Positions 23,281 to 35,047 of a DNA stretch of 64,000 nucleotides are shown piece by piece. Every line of letters starts with the position of its first letter. The stretch's first letter is position 1. The DNA lies in the NCBI RefSeq assembly GCF_905475395.1, contig NC_058339.1, positions 7,696,001 to 7,760,000 on the forward strand, written 5' to 3'. Source of the DNA: Chrysoperla carnea. Its lineage: Eukaryota; Arthropoda; Insecta; Neuroptera; Chrysopidae. The position numbers and the translations under genes were made by a program. The notes beneath the pieces are model-generated. The model did not search any database. It saw only the letters and a program-made list of their open reading frames with translations, and was not told the DNA's origin.

Positions 23281-24096
23281 CTTGGGGTATGGGTATGGAG
23301 GTTAGCGGGCCATGCTCGAGCATCGCGCCTCGAAGCAATGGTTCAGAGCACCTAGCCAAATAGACCCTTGTACTCTATCCCCGCTACGCTTTTCAGTGGC
23401 TATTATAACCAACTGATGAACTGAAACCCAGGATTTGCCTTGCGCTGAGTTTCCTAATTTCTTCTGGTTCGATTATGGCCGGACCAAACCATTTCCTTCG
23501 CTGTTGTATGAGCGCCGGGCAGTAACAGAGAAAGTGGATCGATGTTTCTTCTGAATTTTCTCCGCATCTGTCACACGCGGGAGATATTTTCCAATCTGAT
23601 GTTGGAACTTGTTCAGGTTATCATGCCCTGTGAGTAACTCTACGATGAGTCTAATATCAGCTCTGTTTAGTTTCAAGATCTCCTCGGCTCTGTTACCGAG
23701 CGAGTTTCCTTCACCCAACAGGCTTTTGGCGATTCGCTCTCCCTCGTAGCTGGTCCATGCCTTTAATTGTTGGGTTTTCAGATTATTTCCTAATATGTTA
23801 AGACCTTCTTGGTATGGCATCTTCGCAAGCTTATCTTGAGTGGGAGCCATGGTGGTTCCCAGTTTGGCCAGCTTGTCTGCTCTCTCATTACCGTTCCAAC
23901 CAGAGTGTCCGGGGATGCAGGTAATATTGACTTTACTGTGCCTCGCCAGGTTTTTTAGACTGCTTCTAGTCTTCTTGACGAGTCGCGATGACACTGTACA
24001 GTTTGATAGAGCTTTGAGTGCTGCTTGACTGTAAATCGCATTTGTCGGAGGTTTTTTCAAATTTTGTAAAAATTCACTTGTAGCGAGTTTCTTCAT
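23281..24096 (-). pseudogene. 5'-truncated jockey/I-like LINE: RNase H remainder, C-terminal region and 3' UTR
   Basis: The minus-strand reading frame (23473-24096) contains an RNase H C-terminal half: IYSQAALKAL (the usual DSQAAL, with the catalytic Asp lost), then ITCIPGHSGWNGNERADKLA, the classic GH.G..GNE.AD motif. It then has LLTGHDNLNKF. Near the end the frame is shifted: the cysteine/histidine motif CDRCGENSEETSIHFLCYC appears only in a different frame (about 23515-23575). The 3' UTR ends toward 23281 in repeated CCATACCC. A second copy is at 50719-51074. It encodes no complete protein. Confidence 0.85.
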
Positions 24097-26275
24097 TGAA
24101 ATTGAACAATAATGGTCTTTTATTGTATTTATTGGAACATTTTTTTCGAAGAATGCCTAAATCTTGCAGGAACAATTATACGAAATAATAATTTTTATAC
24201 GAAAAATTTTGGGTAAAACTTTTCAGTTCGTTTTTGTCTTCGTTTTATTTCGGATATCAAATAAGATATATGCATACTTTATTAAGTGTGTACGTACGTA
24301 ATAAAGTTATGATAATGTATTTAAGTTACATAAGTAGCTCTTTTATAAAGGGAAAATGAAAACATTATGCTTAAACTATGTAAGTATATGTAATATTAAC
24401 ACTTAACATGTTTGTGCTTTTAATTGTTTTATTTTATGTTAATTTTAATTTATTTTAAAAGCAAGAATGCTTAAAACAACAAAAACAAAACAACCCATCT
24501 TACAATTTCATCTTTTTATCACATTTAGCATCTAGTACAAGAAATAGAGATTTTGAACACAACCATTTTAGAAAATTGCTGAAAATTAAGTTTTAGGGAG
24601 TGAAAAGTACCTATAAGTGAAATTTGCTAGAGAAATAATGTATAGTTTGGCCACCATCTCGTTAGGGATTTACAATAATATGAAGTAAGAAGAGTTCTTA
24701 CGGACCGGACGTTCCTATGTACAAAACAAAGAAAGAGAGACAGGTATGTAGTGTGTGAGTACCTATTTTCAGCCAATTTTTATACTAGAAAGTATAATAA
24801 ATAATGAAAATGTGCAGAAATACGTCAGTTACCTTAAAATTTGTATAGATTTCAATTTTGTGGGATAGAATTGTGTTTTTGAATTTTATTCTGATTTTTC
24901 TTTCCTCCCTTTTTCAAAAGCTTCAAGTGCCCGAAATTTATTAATGTTATTTTTACCTACTTTCAACTATCTAATAAACTAGTTTTCAACGATTCCCTAA
25001 AATCTTTTAATTAAATAATTACTCTATCGCTTGTACTTGCTATAATTCATATTAAATAAGTTTTAAAGAAAGTGTTTTTATTCATCACAGAAAGTTAAGT
25101 TTACCAGATTTATATTATACGACATTCATCAAACACGTTACATTGTGATATTGTACAAAAAACTTTTGAACGTGACTATTATTGAGATTTTCATGTAATA
25201 CCCCAAGAAATTAAATCTTCAAATTGTTTCAGTCAGAAACCAAAAATTTTGATCCTGTGTATTTTTGCAGAAAATCCATTAATTTTTTTAATTTGAATTC
25301 GTTTGAAGTGTTTCCAAATTATACACAACGTAGCAAAAGTAACGTGAAAATTCCAGAACTTTCCAAGCATTTTTTAAGTGAAAATTTCTATAGGCATGTT
25401 AGACGATATTTGGTAGGGTAAAATCTTATGGATTTACACAGATATATAACTCCGTATCCTAGAAAACTAACACTCTTCTCAATCGAAAAAACGATACCTA
25501 TGTAATAATAACTAAAACTGTACAATTAACTATTAACTTAATGATTCTGATCTTTGGTAACTTCTGATTACTGTTCATAGGAGGTGATACTTATGATTTA
25601 TTTACATTTTTATATTAATGGCTATGTAAACCAAATATTTGGAGACCAATTCAAATATTTAAATTCAAAGTTTTAAGTTTTCACTTCCGTCGACAGTTCC
25701 CATGGCTGGCTCTCTTGTTCTTTTTACAAAAAACCGTAATTCTTAGGCTTTATCAAGTTTGTTTTTAAATTTATTACGATTCTTTAGACTATTTGTATTA
25801 TAATAAATGCCTTCTGTTTGATTTCTTATCTTATTATTGTTCTCATTTAATCAATCCTTCTTTAAATCACTTTTATAAATAGATACGCATGTAATCCTTA
25901 CCTGTCATGTTTATGGATATTACAGATAATTTACATGATCTTATTGTAATTAAACAAATTACATACTCATTCTATTGACAACACCTCATCATATGTCACA
26001 CGTATTGACATAATCCTTCTCATAACTCAGTATTGACAGTGTAGAATTATTATAGATATAACCCAAATTCAGATGGATAACATCTATTAATTTATTAAAT
26101 TAAATAATTAATACATTTCACTAATTAAACATTTATTAGAAGAGTCGAATGAGATTGATTTGATAATTTCTGCGTTCAACAAATCTACATGTAAAAATTG
26201 AATGGACTCAAAAAACCTATTCTTCTGTTTATGCTGAAGCAAACTGTAAACTTAATTTTTTCGAAGTCAAAATGT
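24097..26275. other. Long AT-rich intergenic stretch, no gene seen
   Basis: No exon or repeat boundary that I can support. A 65-codon plus-strand ORF (25224-25421) lacks recognisable features. TACGTACGTA is present at about 24291. Confidence 0.45.
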
Positions 26276-26279
26276 TAAG

Positions 26280-26700
26280 GTTCATTATGGCTTTTACCTT
26301 GAAGTATCAAGGTATACTAATTTTAGTGCCAAGTTTGTAATACTTAGACAAATTGATGATACGAACAAAATTTTGGTATAGGTGTTCATAAAATCATCTA
26401 ATTACTCTGGTTTCGTTCTGTTGGTTTTCGAAACTTTTCTAATTTATCAAAAGTAATACAAACACTGATATTTAATATTGTCTACAAAGGGTAGTTCATT
26501 AAGTCCTTATTCGATTGTCCACCCGTTCGTCTGTCCGTGTGTCCAACCGTCGACTCGATAACTCAAAAACGTAAAGATATACAAGCTGAAATTTTAATAG
26601 CGTGCTCAATGACTTTGAGTTCGTAAATGAGCAACATAGGTCAATTGAGTCATGTTTCCGTAAGACGCATTTTGTAAACCGTTAAAGACAGAACATTTTG
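26280..26700 (-). repeat. Dispersed repeat family A, copy 3 (minus orientation)
   Basis: In reverse complement it carries the family order: CTCATTTACGAACTCAAAG, a degenerate GGACGGACAGACG, and the end TTGATACTTCAAGG. Flanking CATTTTGTAAACCGTTAAAG corresponds to the family's AACGGTTTACAAGATG. Confidence 0.7.
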
Positions 26701-27600
26701 AAATGACAAATGACACAATGTGACAAAAGTTTGGTGTCCACTTTCAATAGTATAACATTACCAATAGCTATGGCGGACGAGTCAATGCATCATTGGTTAG
26801 TGATATCACAATACTTCTGGGGGATAAACTGTAATATTTATTATGCTAACATAGATACTATAGTATCTGTCTTTATACGAAAACCAGCGTAGCGTACACG
26901 GTATAAAAAAGAATTTTTATAAAAAATTTTCAAAATTCTGTTCTTTTTCTAGACAATTTAATCAAAAGAAAATACTCATTTTAAAATTCAATTCAAGTAC
27001 CCTTTTTTCTCACCGAATATGATCTATACAAGATAAATTGTAAAATGATTTGAGTGTATATGTGTCTGTGTCTCAAACCGAATCGTTCGTTATAAGAGAG
27101 TTAATAAAAGATTCCATTGTGAACGCATAAAAATCCCAATAGAAACAAAAACCAATAGATGATGATAGTCGGGCTATTCTCAATACATAGGAATTTGTAG
27201 AAGCTAGCATCGTGTTACTATCTATTCGGTTAGGTGGTAGTAAAGGAAACAATAAGTAAACGATGTACAAGAAAAATGTGTTTCATTCATACATAATTTA
27301 TGGTGACGTGATCAAATATCACGTCTTAAAAGGTTCGTATTTTTAATGAAAGAATTTTAAACTTTAATTAAACAATCTGTTATTGAGATATCATGAAAAT
27401 TTTCGAAAGGAAAACTTCTACAGACGATATATAATATATGTAAAATAAATAATATTTGGTAGGGTAAAATCCATAGAATTAATAACATAGAACCGTAATG
27501 TGGCCTCCAAACCGTAATGTGGCCCCTTAGTAGCTCAGAACACTCATTTTGATAAAAAAAACTTCAATATTTATCAAACGTTGTTCAAAATTGCATTTAA
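26701..27600. other. Intergenic, no gene seen; short duplicated 18-20-mer
   Basis: ACCGTAATGTGGCC occurs twice at about 27491-27525. Short ORFs of 60-65 codons have no domains. AACATTACCAATAGCTATGG followed by CATTGGTTAGTGATATCAC (26753-26805) recurs in diverged form at 49703-49775. Confidence 0.4.
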
Positions 27601-27604
27601 TATT

Positions 27605-27870
27605 AGGTTAGGCTAGATAAGGTTATATTGGTTGCCCACGAAGGATACACTTAGTCCATATAGCCCATTGTGATACCACCTTTTCCGCTGATAATTTCTT
27701 TCACCAGATCCTCAATTATTTTGAGAGAACCATGCACTACACCAGCTCATCACAACTTTTAATTAAATTAATTTTTGTTGTAACGGTGGGAATACAACCC
27801 GCTACCCTAGGCATACTGCGAACGGAATTGGTTACGTTTTAACCAACTGAGCTTCTGTGGTTGACGTGTA
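27605..27870 (-). mobile_element. tRNA-derived SINE
   Basis: Reading the minus strand from about 27870: ACCACAGAAGCTCAGTTGGT gives an A-box-like AGCTCAGTTGG. About 50 bases on, GCGGGTTGTATTCCCAC gives a B-box-like GGTTNNANTCC. The tRNA-related head is followed by a non-tRNA body reaching AACCTTATCTAGCCTAACCT. Spacing suits an internal pol III promoter. It is not a real tRNA gene, since the acceptor stem and anticodon arm do not fold properly. Confidence 0.6.
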
Positions 27871-28859
27871 ATGTTAGGTTTACATTTCTCTGCCGAAGGG
27901 TGAAGATGTAATTGAAAATTTTTAGTATACAAATTATATAATCATTATTATTTTTATTGGTTAAATTGAAGAATGGAATTGGTTCCCGGATTGAGGATCA
28001 TATACTGTTTATCTGTGACACATTAACTCGATCACTATAGAAACTCATGACAAAACCACAATATTGTACGTGCAACTACCCACTTTGGATATTTGGTATT
28101 GTGGATGTCTTCGAACGTAGTAAATCACAACACGTGAAAGTATTTTAAGTGTTCATCTACAAAATGATAACTTGAAAGTATATGTAGCTTGAATAATGTT
28201 TATTAAAAATATTTATTTCAAACGCAATTTTGATTTCGAATTGAAAGAGAAGTTTAAACTTGTGGTTCAACTTTGTTGATGAATTTTGTTATAACTTAGC
28301 TAAATATAAACGAAAAATATGAAATTTTTTTCGATATCTACCTTGGTTTTCGAAATATAGAGAGTTATATAATTGAACAAAATTTTCAATTATCGATATT
28401 TTGAAAATTACTCCAGACATCGAAAAATTTTATATTTACTTTTCATGTTATATCGTCAAGTTATATCGTCAAGTTATAACATTATTCAAAATCAAAATTG
28501 AAAAGTAATTTTTTTGATTTGTGCCCCCACTACCGTGCTCATACATCCCTTAATTAGTCGGGCACAACAGGTTTTTTTTTTCAATAATTTATTAAGGTTT
28601 TAACTTTAATTTTGATAGTTCTTTTTTTTTAGTTTTAACCGACTAAGTTTGGAGAAATCAATGAAAAATATCATTCATCTACCGATTTCCCAGAAGGCCA
28701 GTGTTAAACATACAAGCCAAACAGCAAAATGGAACGAAATAGTACCAGAAAAAAAAAATCTCATTTAAGTTTATAGTTTAGTCACTCTTAATGAAAAACT
28801 TTTTATAATTTTATTTTTTTTGTGTGTAAAATATTAGAATCTGCTCACCATAAAATTTA
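27871..28859. other. Intergenic, no gene seen
   Basis: AT-rich. A doubled TATCGTCAAGTTATA is present at about 28451-28480. No coding signal. Confidence 0.4.
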
Positions 28860-29261
28860 TACAGGATGTTCCATGACTCTATGAACTTAAAAGCATATTC
28901 TCTGGACAATTTTAAATTGAAAGTGTCTTATTTATTTTTATCGAAAACTCAATAGTTAAGGAAATAAAATGCAACTAAGACAAAAATTTGAACATTTTGA
29001 TAAAATTCGAAGCGATTTGGTCAATATTACTTATTTTATGTTTTAAACGGGATCCTGTAAACATTTTCCATGCGAAAATTAAACATGCTCAATGGCGGAT
29101 TTTATCTTCTCTATCTTATCTTTGGCAACATAATAGTGCACATATCTCCTTAACTATTGGGCATTGTACAAAAATGTATAAGGCACTTTCGACTTAAAAT
29201 TGTCCTAAGAATACACTCTCAAACTATATTCATCGAGTCCAGGAACCAGGAACGCCCTGTA
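28860..29261. mobile_element. MITE family M2, copy 1
   Basis: Ends TACAGGATGTTCCATGACTC and, from the right, TACAGGGCGTTCCTGGTTCC. The imperfect inverted arms of about 70 bp share GGACAATTTTAA and GAAAGTG. Internal word ACATAATAGTGCACATA. A second copy with the same ends and internal word is at 47920-48559. Confidence 0.75.
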
Positions 29262-29820
29262 CATATATGTAACCAACTAGAATATTACTACTACTTGTCA
29301 ATAAGGGACAGCACTGAGGGAGACCGTAAACGGATGTGATGTGATAGTGTTGCTGAGATTATACGAATGTGATGCTCTCTCATCACTGCACAGGTAGGAT
29401 ATAATCTCTTGTAGGTATGTAATTACATTTCACAGAACTCATTCTTGTATATTTCAGTTACACAGATAATCCACAAAATCCACACACAAATAGAAAACCT
29501 CTATAGATACGTATGTGTTGTTATATCAACTAAATGAATGATCAATTACATTTGCTAGAAACTTTTATTTAATAAAATTTAATTTCAAATACAAACAATA
29601 TACTAACTTTTAAGTTTGAACTTACAATATCCTTTTTTTTTGTAATTTCAAGTTGAGATATAGTTATTGAAATAAATACCACAATACTCGAAATAAAATT
29701 GTTTATTAAGATTATTTAAAAAATATAATTAAAAAAACATACATAAGACTTACATTTCGTTAAATATCGATACATTGTTTGCAATCATCGTCAGTAGCTA
29801 AATTTATTCATATTATACAT
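29262..29820. other. Region downstream of the IRa gene
   Basis: AT-rich. An AATAAA on the minus strand (29803-29808) lies about 13 bases after the IRa stop codon and may be its polyadenylation signal. Another minus-strand AATAAA-type word lies near 29700. No other gene seen. Confidence 0.45.
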
Positions 29821-31683
29821 TCAGGATTGGATTGTCATTAAAGTATGTTGCTGTTTTCTCGGGTATGTTCCAAGTTTATTCGAAAGCATTTCATAAACAA
29901 ATACAAAAATTGAAATCAGTAAACCTATACTGTAAATTATGAAAACAGATTGCAAATGTTCCATTGAGAATATAATTTGATTAGAATCATTTGCCACTGA
30001 GCTTTTTGAGAAAATCAAACTCATGATTGCTTTAATTTCATACTCTATCAATCCGCTCTCATACATTTGAGTTAATAAACCATTAACTTTTTCGTAAATT
30101 GGCAAACCTTTACGTAAAATTATTATTGTTGGGCCTGTGATCAGTGGCTTTTCGAATATGTAAATACTTTTCCCTTTTTTATCAAAATCATTAAAACTTG
30201 AAAAAAATTTAGCTGCATGATAAGATACCATTGTAGCTGTGTTACGTTCATACGCAGTGCGATTTAAACAATCAAGACGGCCAGGACAAGTTTCTGTTAT
30301 TGAGGCAACTCGATTATATTCAGCGAGCGAATACTGAGTTAAACCTAATTTTACAGCTTTTGAGATACAGATCTTTAAATTTGAATCAAAAAGTTCTTGA
30401 AAATTTGTAATTTGGTGTTCATAGATTGGGATCGTAAAAACGTTAATCAATACCGATTCAAATAACGATTTTATAACTAAAATGTACATCAAAAAGAAAA
30501 ATAGCATACAACGAATTCCAATCTTATTCAGAGGCAACTTGAACGGCGAATCATTATCTAAAATTAATGCCCAAATATATAACAAAAGTTTGATTTTGCT
30601 ACCTCCATTTTCAACAACGTTTATTGCCAGAAACACAAATGTTACACTTAAAGTAGAGATGATAATTGAATACCATACATTAGCTTCGAACAAATAAGCT
30701 AAAACTTCACTCTTTGGAACAAGGCCAGCTTTAGGTACAACCCAATGCATTGATTGAAATAAACAAACCGTAGAAAAGTAATCAAATTTGTGCGTCAAAT
30801 AATTATCATAAGGACTCCCTCCATAAATGATATCTGCGGATCCATTCAATAAATATACAACATGACCATCCCAATGTAAATTTTTTATGCGTCGAACTGT
30901 ATAATCATATTCACTTTTAATAAATCCAGTCGTAAAATTTAAACGTTCCTGTACTCTATTTATAATATTGTATTCTAAGCCATACCTTTTGCCTTTAATT
31001 ACAAAGAAGTATGGCAAAATTTCCATCGGTACTATTTTATACGTCATAAAATTAAAATCAGTATAATATTTTGTAGAAAACAATTGATCTTTTCGTACCA
31101 TTTTATTCGTTTCGTTGTTAGATAAATCAATTTGAGTTATTAGGTCAACTGAAGAATTTTGATTACGATAAATTTGACTTAAATCGTCAGTTTTCCACGA
31201 ATAAACATCAATTGAAATATTTTCATTAGCCACACAAACTATAAAATGATTAATAAAATATTTTTTAAATAATTGAGAAATATTGGATTTATTAAAAATT
31301 TTATTTTCAGTTAAAATTATAAATTTTGCTCTTGGATTCCAAGATGAGCTGTTTTTAAAAACATTCAAACTTTCTTGTAGTTGTAAAATAGTTTCAAAAT
31401 ATAACACATAATTATTTGCACGTTCGTAATAATCATTAAAAGTTGCATTAAAAATAAGAATTTTAATATTTTTAAACGGTAAATTTATTTTTTCCATAAA
31501 AAATAAGCTGACATATGTGTCATCGTTTGAGTTTACCGTGGATTCAACTAACATTTCGAATTTATTTAAAAAATTTTCATTCCAAACATTATATTTATAT
31601 ATTGGAAAATAATTCAGTAAGAAAGTTTTTGAATAGCTGATATAAATTACTACTAAAATGAAACTAAACTGTATCATGACCAT
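29821..31683 (-). CDS. Divergent ionotropic receptor IRa (620 aa, intronless)
   Basis: Ligand-gated cation channel of the insect IR family, expected in the dendritic membrane of chemosensory neurons. Layout: signal peptide 1-19; divergent amino-terminal region to about 210; S1 ligand-binding half about 215-320 (EILPYFFVIKGKRYGLEYNI, NGSADIIYGGS, MHWVVPKAGLVP); TM1 335-357; re-entrant pore loop 364-378 (LLLYIWALILDNDSP); TM2 387-417; S2 420-570 with a CPGRLDC cysteine pair; TM3 about 573-598 (SMEHLQSVFIIYSIGLLISI). Length and single-exon structure suit the divergent IRs rather than the conserved co-receptors. Residues 1 to about 95 match IRb. From there to about residue 535 it matches IRd. The last ~80 residues are its own. 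The ligand is unknown. The start follows the conserved GTTTAAAAGACATGG context. Confidence 0.9.
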   Translation of the reverse strand: MVMIQFSFILVVIYISYSKTFLLNYFPIYKYNVWNENFLNKFEMLVESTVNSNDDTYVSLFFMEKINLPFKNIKILIFNATFNDYYERANNYVLYFETILQLQESLNVFKNSSSWNPRAKFIILTENKIFNKSNISQLFKKYFINHFIVCVANENISIDVYSWKTDDLSQIYRNQNSSVDLITQIDLSNNETNKMVRKDQLFSTKYYTDFNFMTYKIVPMEILPYFFVIKGKRYGLEYNIINRVQERLNFTTGFIKSEYDYTVRRIKNLHWDGHVVYLLNGSADIIYGGSPYDNYLTHKFDYFSTVCLFQSMHWVVPKAGLVPKSEVLAYLFEANVWYSIIISTLSVTFVFLAINVVENGGSKIKLLLYIWALILDNDSPFKLPLNKIGIRCMLFFFLMYILVIKSLFESVLINVFTIPIYEHQITNFQELFDSNLKICISKAVKLGLTQYSLAEYNRVASITETCPGRLDCLNRTAYERNTATMVSYHAAKFFSSFNDFDKKGKSIYIFEKPLITGPTIIILRKGLPIYEKVNGLLTQMYESGLIEYEIKAIMSLIFSKSSVANDSNQIIFSMEHLQSVFIIYSIGLLISIFVFVYEMLSNKLGTYPRKQQHTLMTIQS

Positions 31684-31765
31684 GTCTTTTAAACACTTTA
31701 TGAGAAAATTGAGTTCCGTAAATATCCATTTACTATTTAAATGATATTTTCGGTTGATATTATTC
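31684..31765 (-). promoter_or_regulatory. Conserved promoter-proximal block of IRa (also at IRb, IRd, IRe)
   Basis: Immediately upstream of the ATG, AAAGTGTTTAAAA and, about 70 bases out, ACCGAAAATATCATTTAAAT are shared with IRb (36905-36986). They are recognisable upstream of IRd (42629-42712) and IRe (45322-45410), although the farther upstream sequences of IRd and IRe are unrelated. It may hold the 5' UTR or a core promoter. Confidence 0.4.
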
Positions 31766-32059
31766 TACAATACATATATATTAAATATTAAAATAAAAAT
31801 ATTATTCATTAAATAAATTAGTACGACAAACTATAATCGTTAACTGTTATCATTATGTCAATATCAAAAAAATATAAGTACTCTAAATGTATAAATTAAA
31901 AAAATACAAGTAAATGCAAGTGAAAACAAACAATTGACTGAGTTAATTGTTGAAATACCATGCATAGTCAGTGTTGATTTCTTAACACATTACACATACA
32001 TACATATGACACATACATAACTGATAATCAAGTATAGTACATATTATAAAGTTTCCGCC

Positions 32060-32475
32060 TAATTGGCTCCCTCACGGGTAAACAGTGATGTTTACGAAAA
32101 AATGTTTCAAACAAAAGTTGTTTAATTTTTGATAAGGAACATTTTTTACATTTAAACTTTTGTTCTATCTCTAACGGTTTACAAGATGGGTCCTACGGAC
32201 CCAAGACCCAATTGACCTATGATGCTCATTTACGAACTTGACCTCACTTTTTACGTCCTGAGTACGCTGTAAAAATTTCAGCTCGATATCTTTTTTCGTT
32301 ATTGAATTATCGTATCCACAGACGGACGGACGGACAACCGGAAATGGACTAATTAGGTGATTTAGTGAACACCTATGACAAAATTTTTTTCCTAGCATCA
32401 TTATTTTTAAGCGTTACAAACTTGGGACTAAACTTAATATACTATGTATATTTCATATATACATGGTATAAAAAT
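32060..32475 (+). repeat. Dispersed repeat family A, copy 4 (IRa-IRb spacer)
   Basis: A well preserved family A copy: TGTTTCAAACAAAAGTTGTT, AACGGTTTACAAGATG, CTCATTTACGAACTTGACCT, a GACGGACGGACGGAC run, GCGTTACAAACTTGGGAC and TATATTTCATATATACATGG. The 76-codon and 62-codon ORFs lying in it are artefacts of the repeat. Confidence 0.85.
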
Positions 32476-32984
32476 GTACGGAGTGTAAAAAAAATACTTG
32501 TAATCGAAAACTCTGATTTAAAAAAAAAAAAAAATCCAACTATAAAAGGTTGAAAGCGTTGTGATAAGAAATGATCTTGAAATTGATGTGGAAGACGTTT
32601 TTAGGGCTTATTTGTACCAACTTTGAAAATTTCAACAAAATAAACACTTCTTTTAAAATCGAGCAAAAAATTTTATGTCGACACATGTATACATAAAACT
32701 GAGTCTAAAGAGGGTAAAACTGTAGAGTCTAAAGATTATGAAACTCGACTTCAAAGACCTTGGAAATCTACTTCAAGATATATTTCCAATTTTATTTTTA
32801 AAGAAGTGATGACTTTGAAATATACCTTGATATCGATTTTCATAAATTCTCATGAATTTTGAAATGAGCTCTAAAAGTGAATGGATAATGTTTGTTTTAA
32901 AAATTGCATATTCACTTTAAAAACATTACCCAGCTTTTGTAATATATATGAAATAATTTCAAAGAAACAAGGGTTTTAAATTTC

Positions 32985-33127
32985 TTAATTACCGATTTCT
33001 ATTTTTCCCATAATAATATCTCCCAAATTAGACCTCAGATCAAAATTTGGTAAAGCGATTTTCCGATTGTTTTGATATGCTTATGTAGAAAATGTTTAGG
33101 TCTGCAATGAATTATAGAACACCCTGT
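32985..33127. mobile_element. Diverged single end of the 9.3-kb foldback family
   Basis: CAAATTAGACCTCAGATCAA, ATTTGGTAAAGCGATTTT and the end GAACACCCTGTATA parallel the right arm at about 10015-10118 in order and spacing. The opposite end is missing. It is repeated in the next spacer at 38205-38337. Confidence 0.6.
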
Positions 33128-33132
33128 ATAAC

Positions 33133-33766
33133 TCACTTTCCATATAAATATTATCGAAGATAATAAATGAGAACTCTAGGATATGTCGAAATAAATTTCG
33201 ATTTTTGCCCCAATTCCTAGATCAGTTTTTTGTATTTTTAAAATACGTATTTTCGACTACCAAGTAGTCATCATCAGTAAGAATTAGCTAGTGAATGTTA
33301 CTCTTTGCTAATTTGGTGGCGGACTGCACACTGTTACATTCGTGTTTTTACAATTTATACTGTTCACAGTATCTGTCAAATTGTATTGTCAGTGGCGCTA
33401 GCCAATCAACTGCCATCAGTTGACTAGTCTGGCCAATGAGCATGATACTTGTGCGCAGGCCCATTCGAGCAGGCCAATACTCGAATGGGCCTGCGCACAA
33501 GTATCATGCTCATTGGCCAGACTAGTCAACTGATGGCAGTTGATTGGCTAGCGCCACTGACAATACAATTTGACAGATACTGTGAACAGTATAAATTGTA
33601 AAAACACGAATGTAACAGTGTGCAGTCCGCCACCAAATTAGCAAAGAGTAACATTCACTAGCTAATTCTTACTGATGATGACTACTTGGTAGTCGAAAAT
33701 ACGTATTTTAAAAATACAAAAAACTGATCTAGGAATTGGGGCAAAAATCGAAATTCACTTTCCATA
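33133..33766. mobile_element. Foldback insertion present in only one spacer copy
   Basis: A 12-bp direct repeat TCACTTTCCATA (33133-33144 and 33755-33766) brackets 610 bp. The other spacer copy has a single TCACTTTCCATA at the equivalent site (about 38341), so its empty site is visible. The arms (33194-33472 and 33483-33755) are reverse complements with no mismatch that I noticed, around a 10-bp loop (CAGGCCAATA). The arms are GC-richer than their surroundings. There is no ORF of note. Confidence 0.9.
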
Positions 33767-34232
33767 CATACTGGGCTCCCAATTTAGTTTTTCAGTCACT
33801 CCATACCTAAACAACGTAAGCCAAATTATCAATCTAAATGAAGAGAGTAAATTTAATTCAAAAATTTGAAATCCCTTGAGAATGAGAGACTTCATTGAAA
33901 AAAATAAATACAAATTTACCCCTCACATCCCCTATTTATTTTATTAGTAACTTATTCATTTTTAATTAAGAATAAAACTTCGTTTATTTTGGTACTGGTA
34001 CTCGGAAACTATTTCACTCGTGAGTATTACCGTGTATAATTTCAACTATTGGGAAAAATTTTAATTAATATTTTAAATTGAAAATTATTTATTAATATCC
34101 TTTACAAAGTTAAAATACAATACGTCTTAGAATCTATAGTGCCTAGCCTAAGCATTATCTATAATACATCATCTTATTTCATAAATACATCGAAATATAT
34201 AAACATTTTACATCGTTTCCTAAATGGAAAAA

Positions 34233-34620
34233 TCTCTATATATTATAAATGCGAAAGTAAGCATGTTTGTTTGTTTGTTTGTTTGTTACGCTTTCACGCT
34301 AAAACTAGCGAATGGTTTTTAATAAAAGTGTACAGCAATATAGCTCATATATCAGAATAACACATGAGATATAATTTATAAAGATATATTAATAAAAAAA
34401 AATTTTTAATTAATTTAATTTGACATTACCATAAATTACAGATTTCTGTAAAAGTAGTCATTTGACATTACCATTAATTACAGATTTCTGTAAAAAATAG
34501 TCAATATAAAATATTTCACGGCCATCTTTTCTGATACACACATATAGTTTACCTGTGTAAAACAATACTTACCATTATTTCGAGTGTTATAGAAAGGGGA
34601 TAAGCGAGAGCAATCTTTAT
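34233..34620 (+). mobile_element. Helitron-like 5' end and body (spacer copy 1)
   Basis: Begins A then TCTCTATATATTATAAATGC with a TTTG run, then ACTAGCGAATGGTTTTTAAT and ATAGCTCATATATCAGAATA. These resemble the related element at 49800-50211, which ends in CTAG. A TC start after A is typical of Helitrons. The 3' terminus is not intact here. Copies: 38821-39205, and a part at 40120-40340. Confidence 0.45.
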
Positions 34621-34769
34621 CAATCTTTACTTTTAAACCCAGGAAAGCGAGTGGATATCACTCTAGTCTTATATAAAAACCATTGATAACTAAAATTAAC
34701 CTAAGTTTTACGGATAAGCCGTCCCTAAAACTGGACCTAAAAGAAAAATATTTACAATTTAGATAACAC

Positions 34770-35045
34770 TGGATCAGTTGAAATCGGCATTATGTGGCAT
34801 GCGGTATTGTTTCCTGAAATGCAACGTATGCGGGTTGAATTGGCTCAGTTAGTTGATTTCAGGGAAAGCATTTTTGCGGGTTGATTGGAAATAGGATTTC
34901 GAAATGGTTTGGATGAATAGAAGGACTTTGAAAATCCGCCGAAGAAAACGATTCTGAAATTTTTGCATTTTCGCAAGCTGCAAAGGTGCACCGTTCGACC
35001 AGATTGGGGTAGCGTACGTGAGTACGTTGCCCCGTTTACGTATGC
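34770..35045 (-). mobile_element. Jockey-like reverse transcriptase remnant (spacer copy 1)
   Basis: The minus strand reads TYATPIWSNGAPLQLAKMQK then FQNRFLRRIFKVLL, the YA.P.W...LQ..QNR.LR motif that follows the RT core in jockey-clade LINEs. Beyond it a deletion of about 40 bp is shared with the copy at 39360 but absent from the copy at 40440. It adjoins the IRb stop codon, so IRb's 3' UTR would come from this sequence. Confidence 0.7.
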
Positions 35046-35047
35046 GT

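Noticed and set aside
27780-27870. Functional tRNA gene
   Set aside because: Box A and B words are present, but the acceptor stem and anticodon arm do not pair and a SINE body follows. SINE is the better reading.
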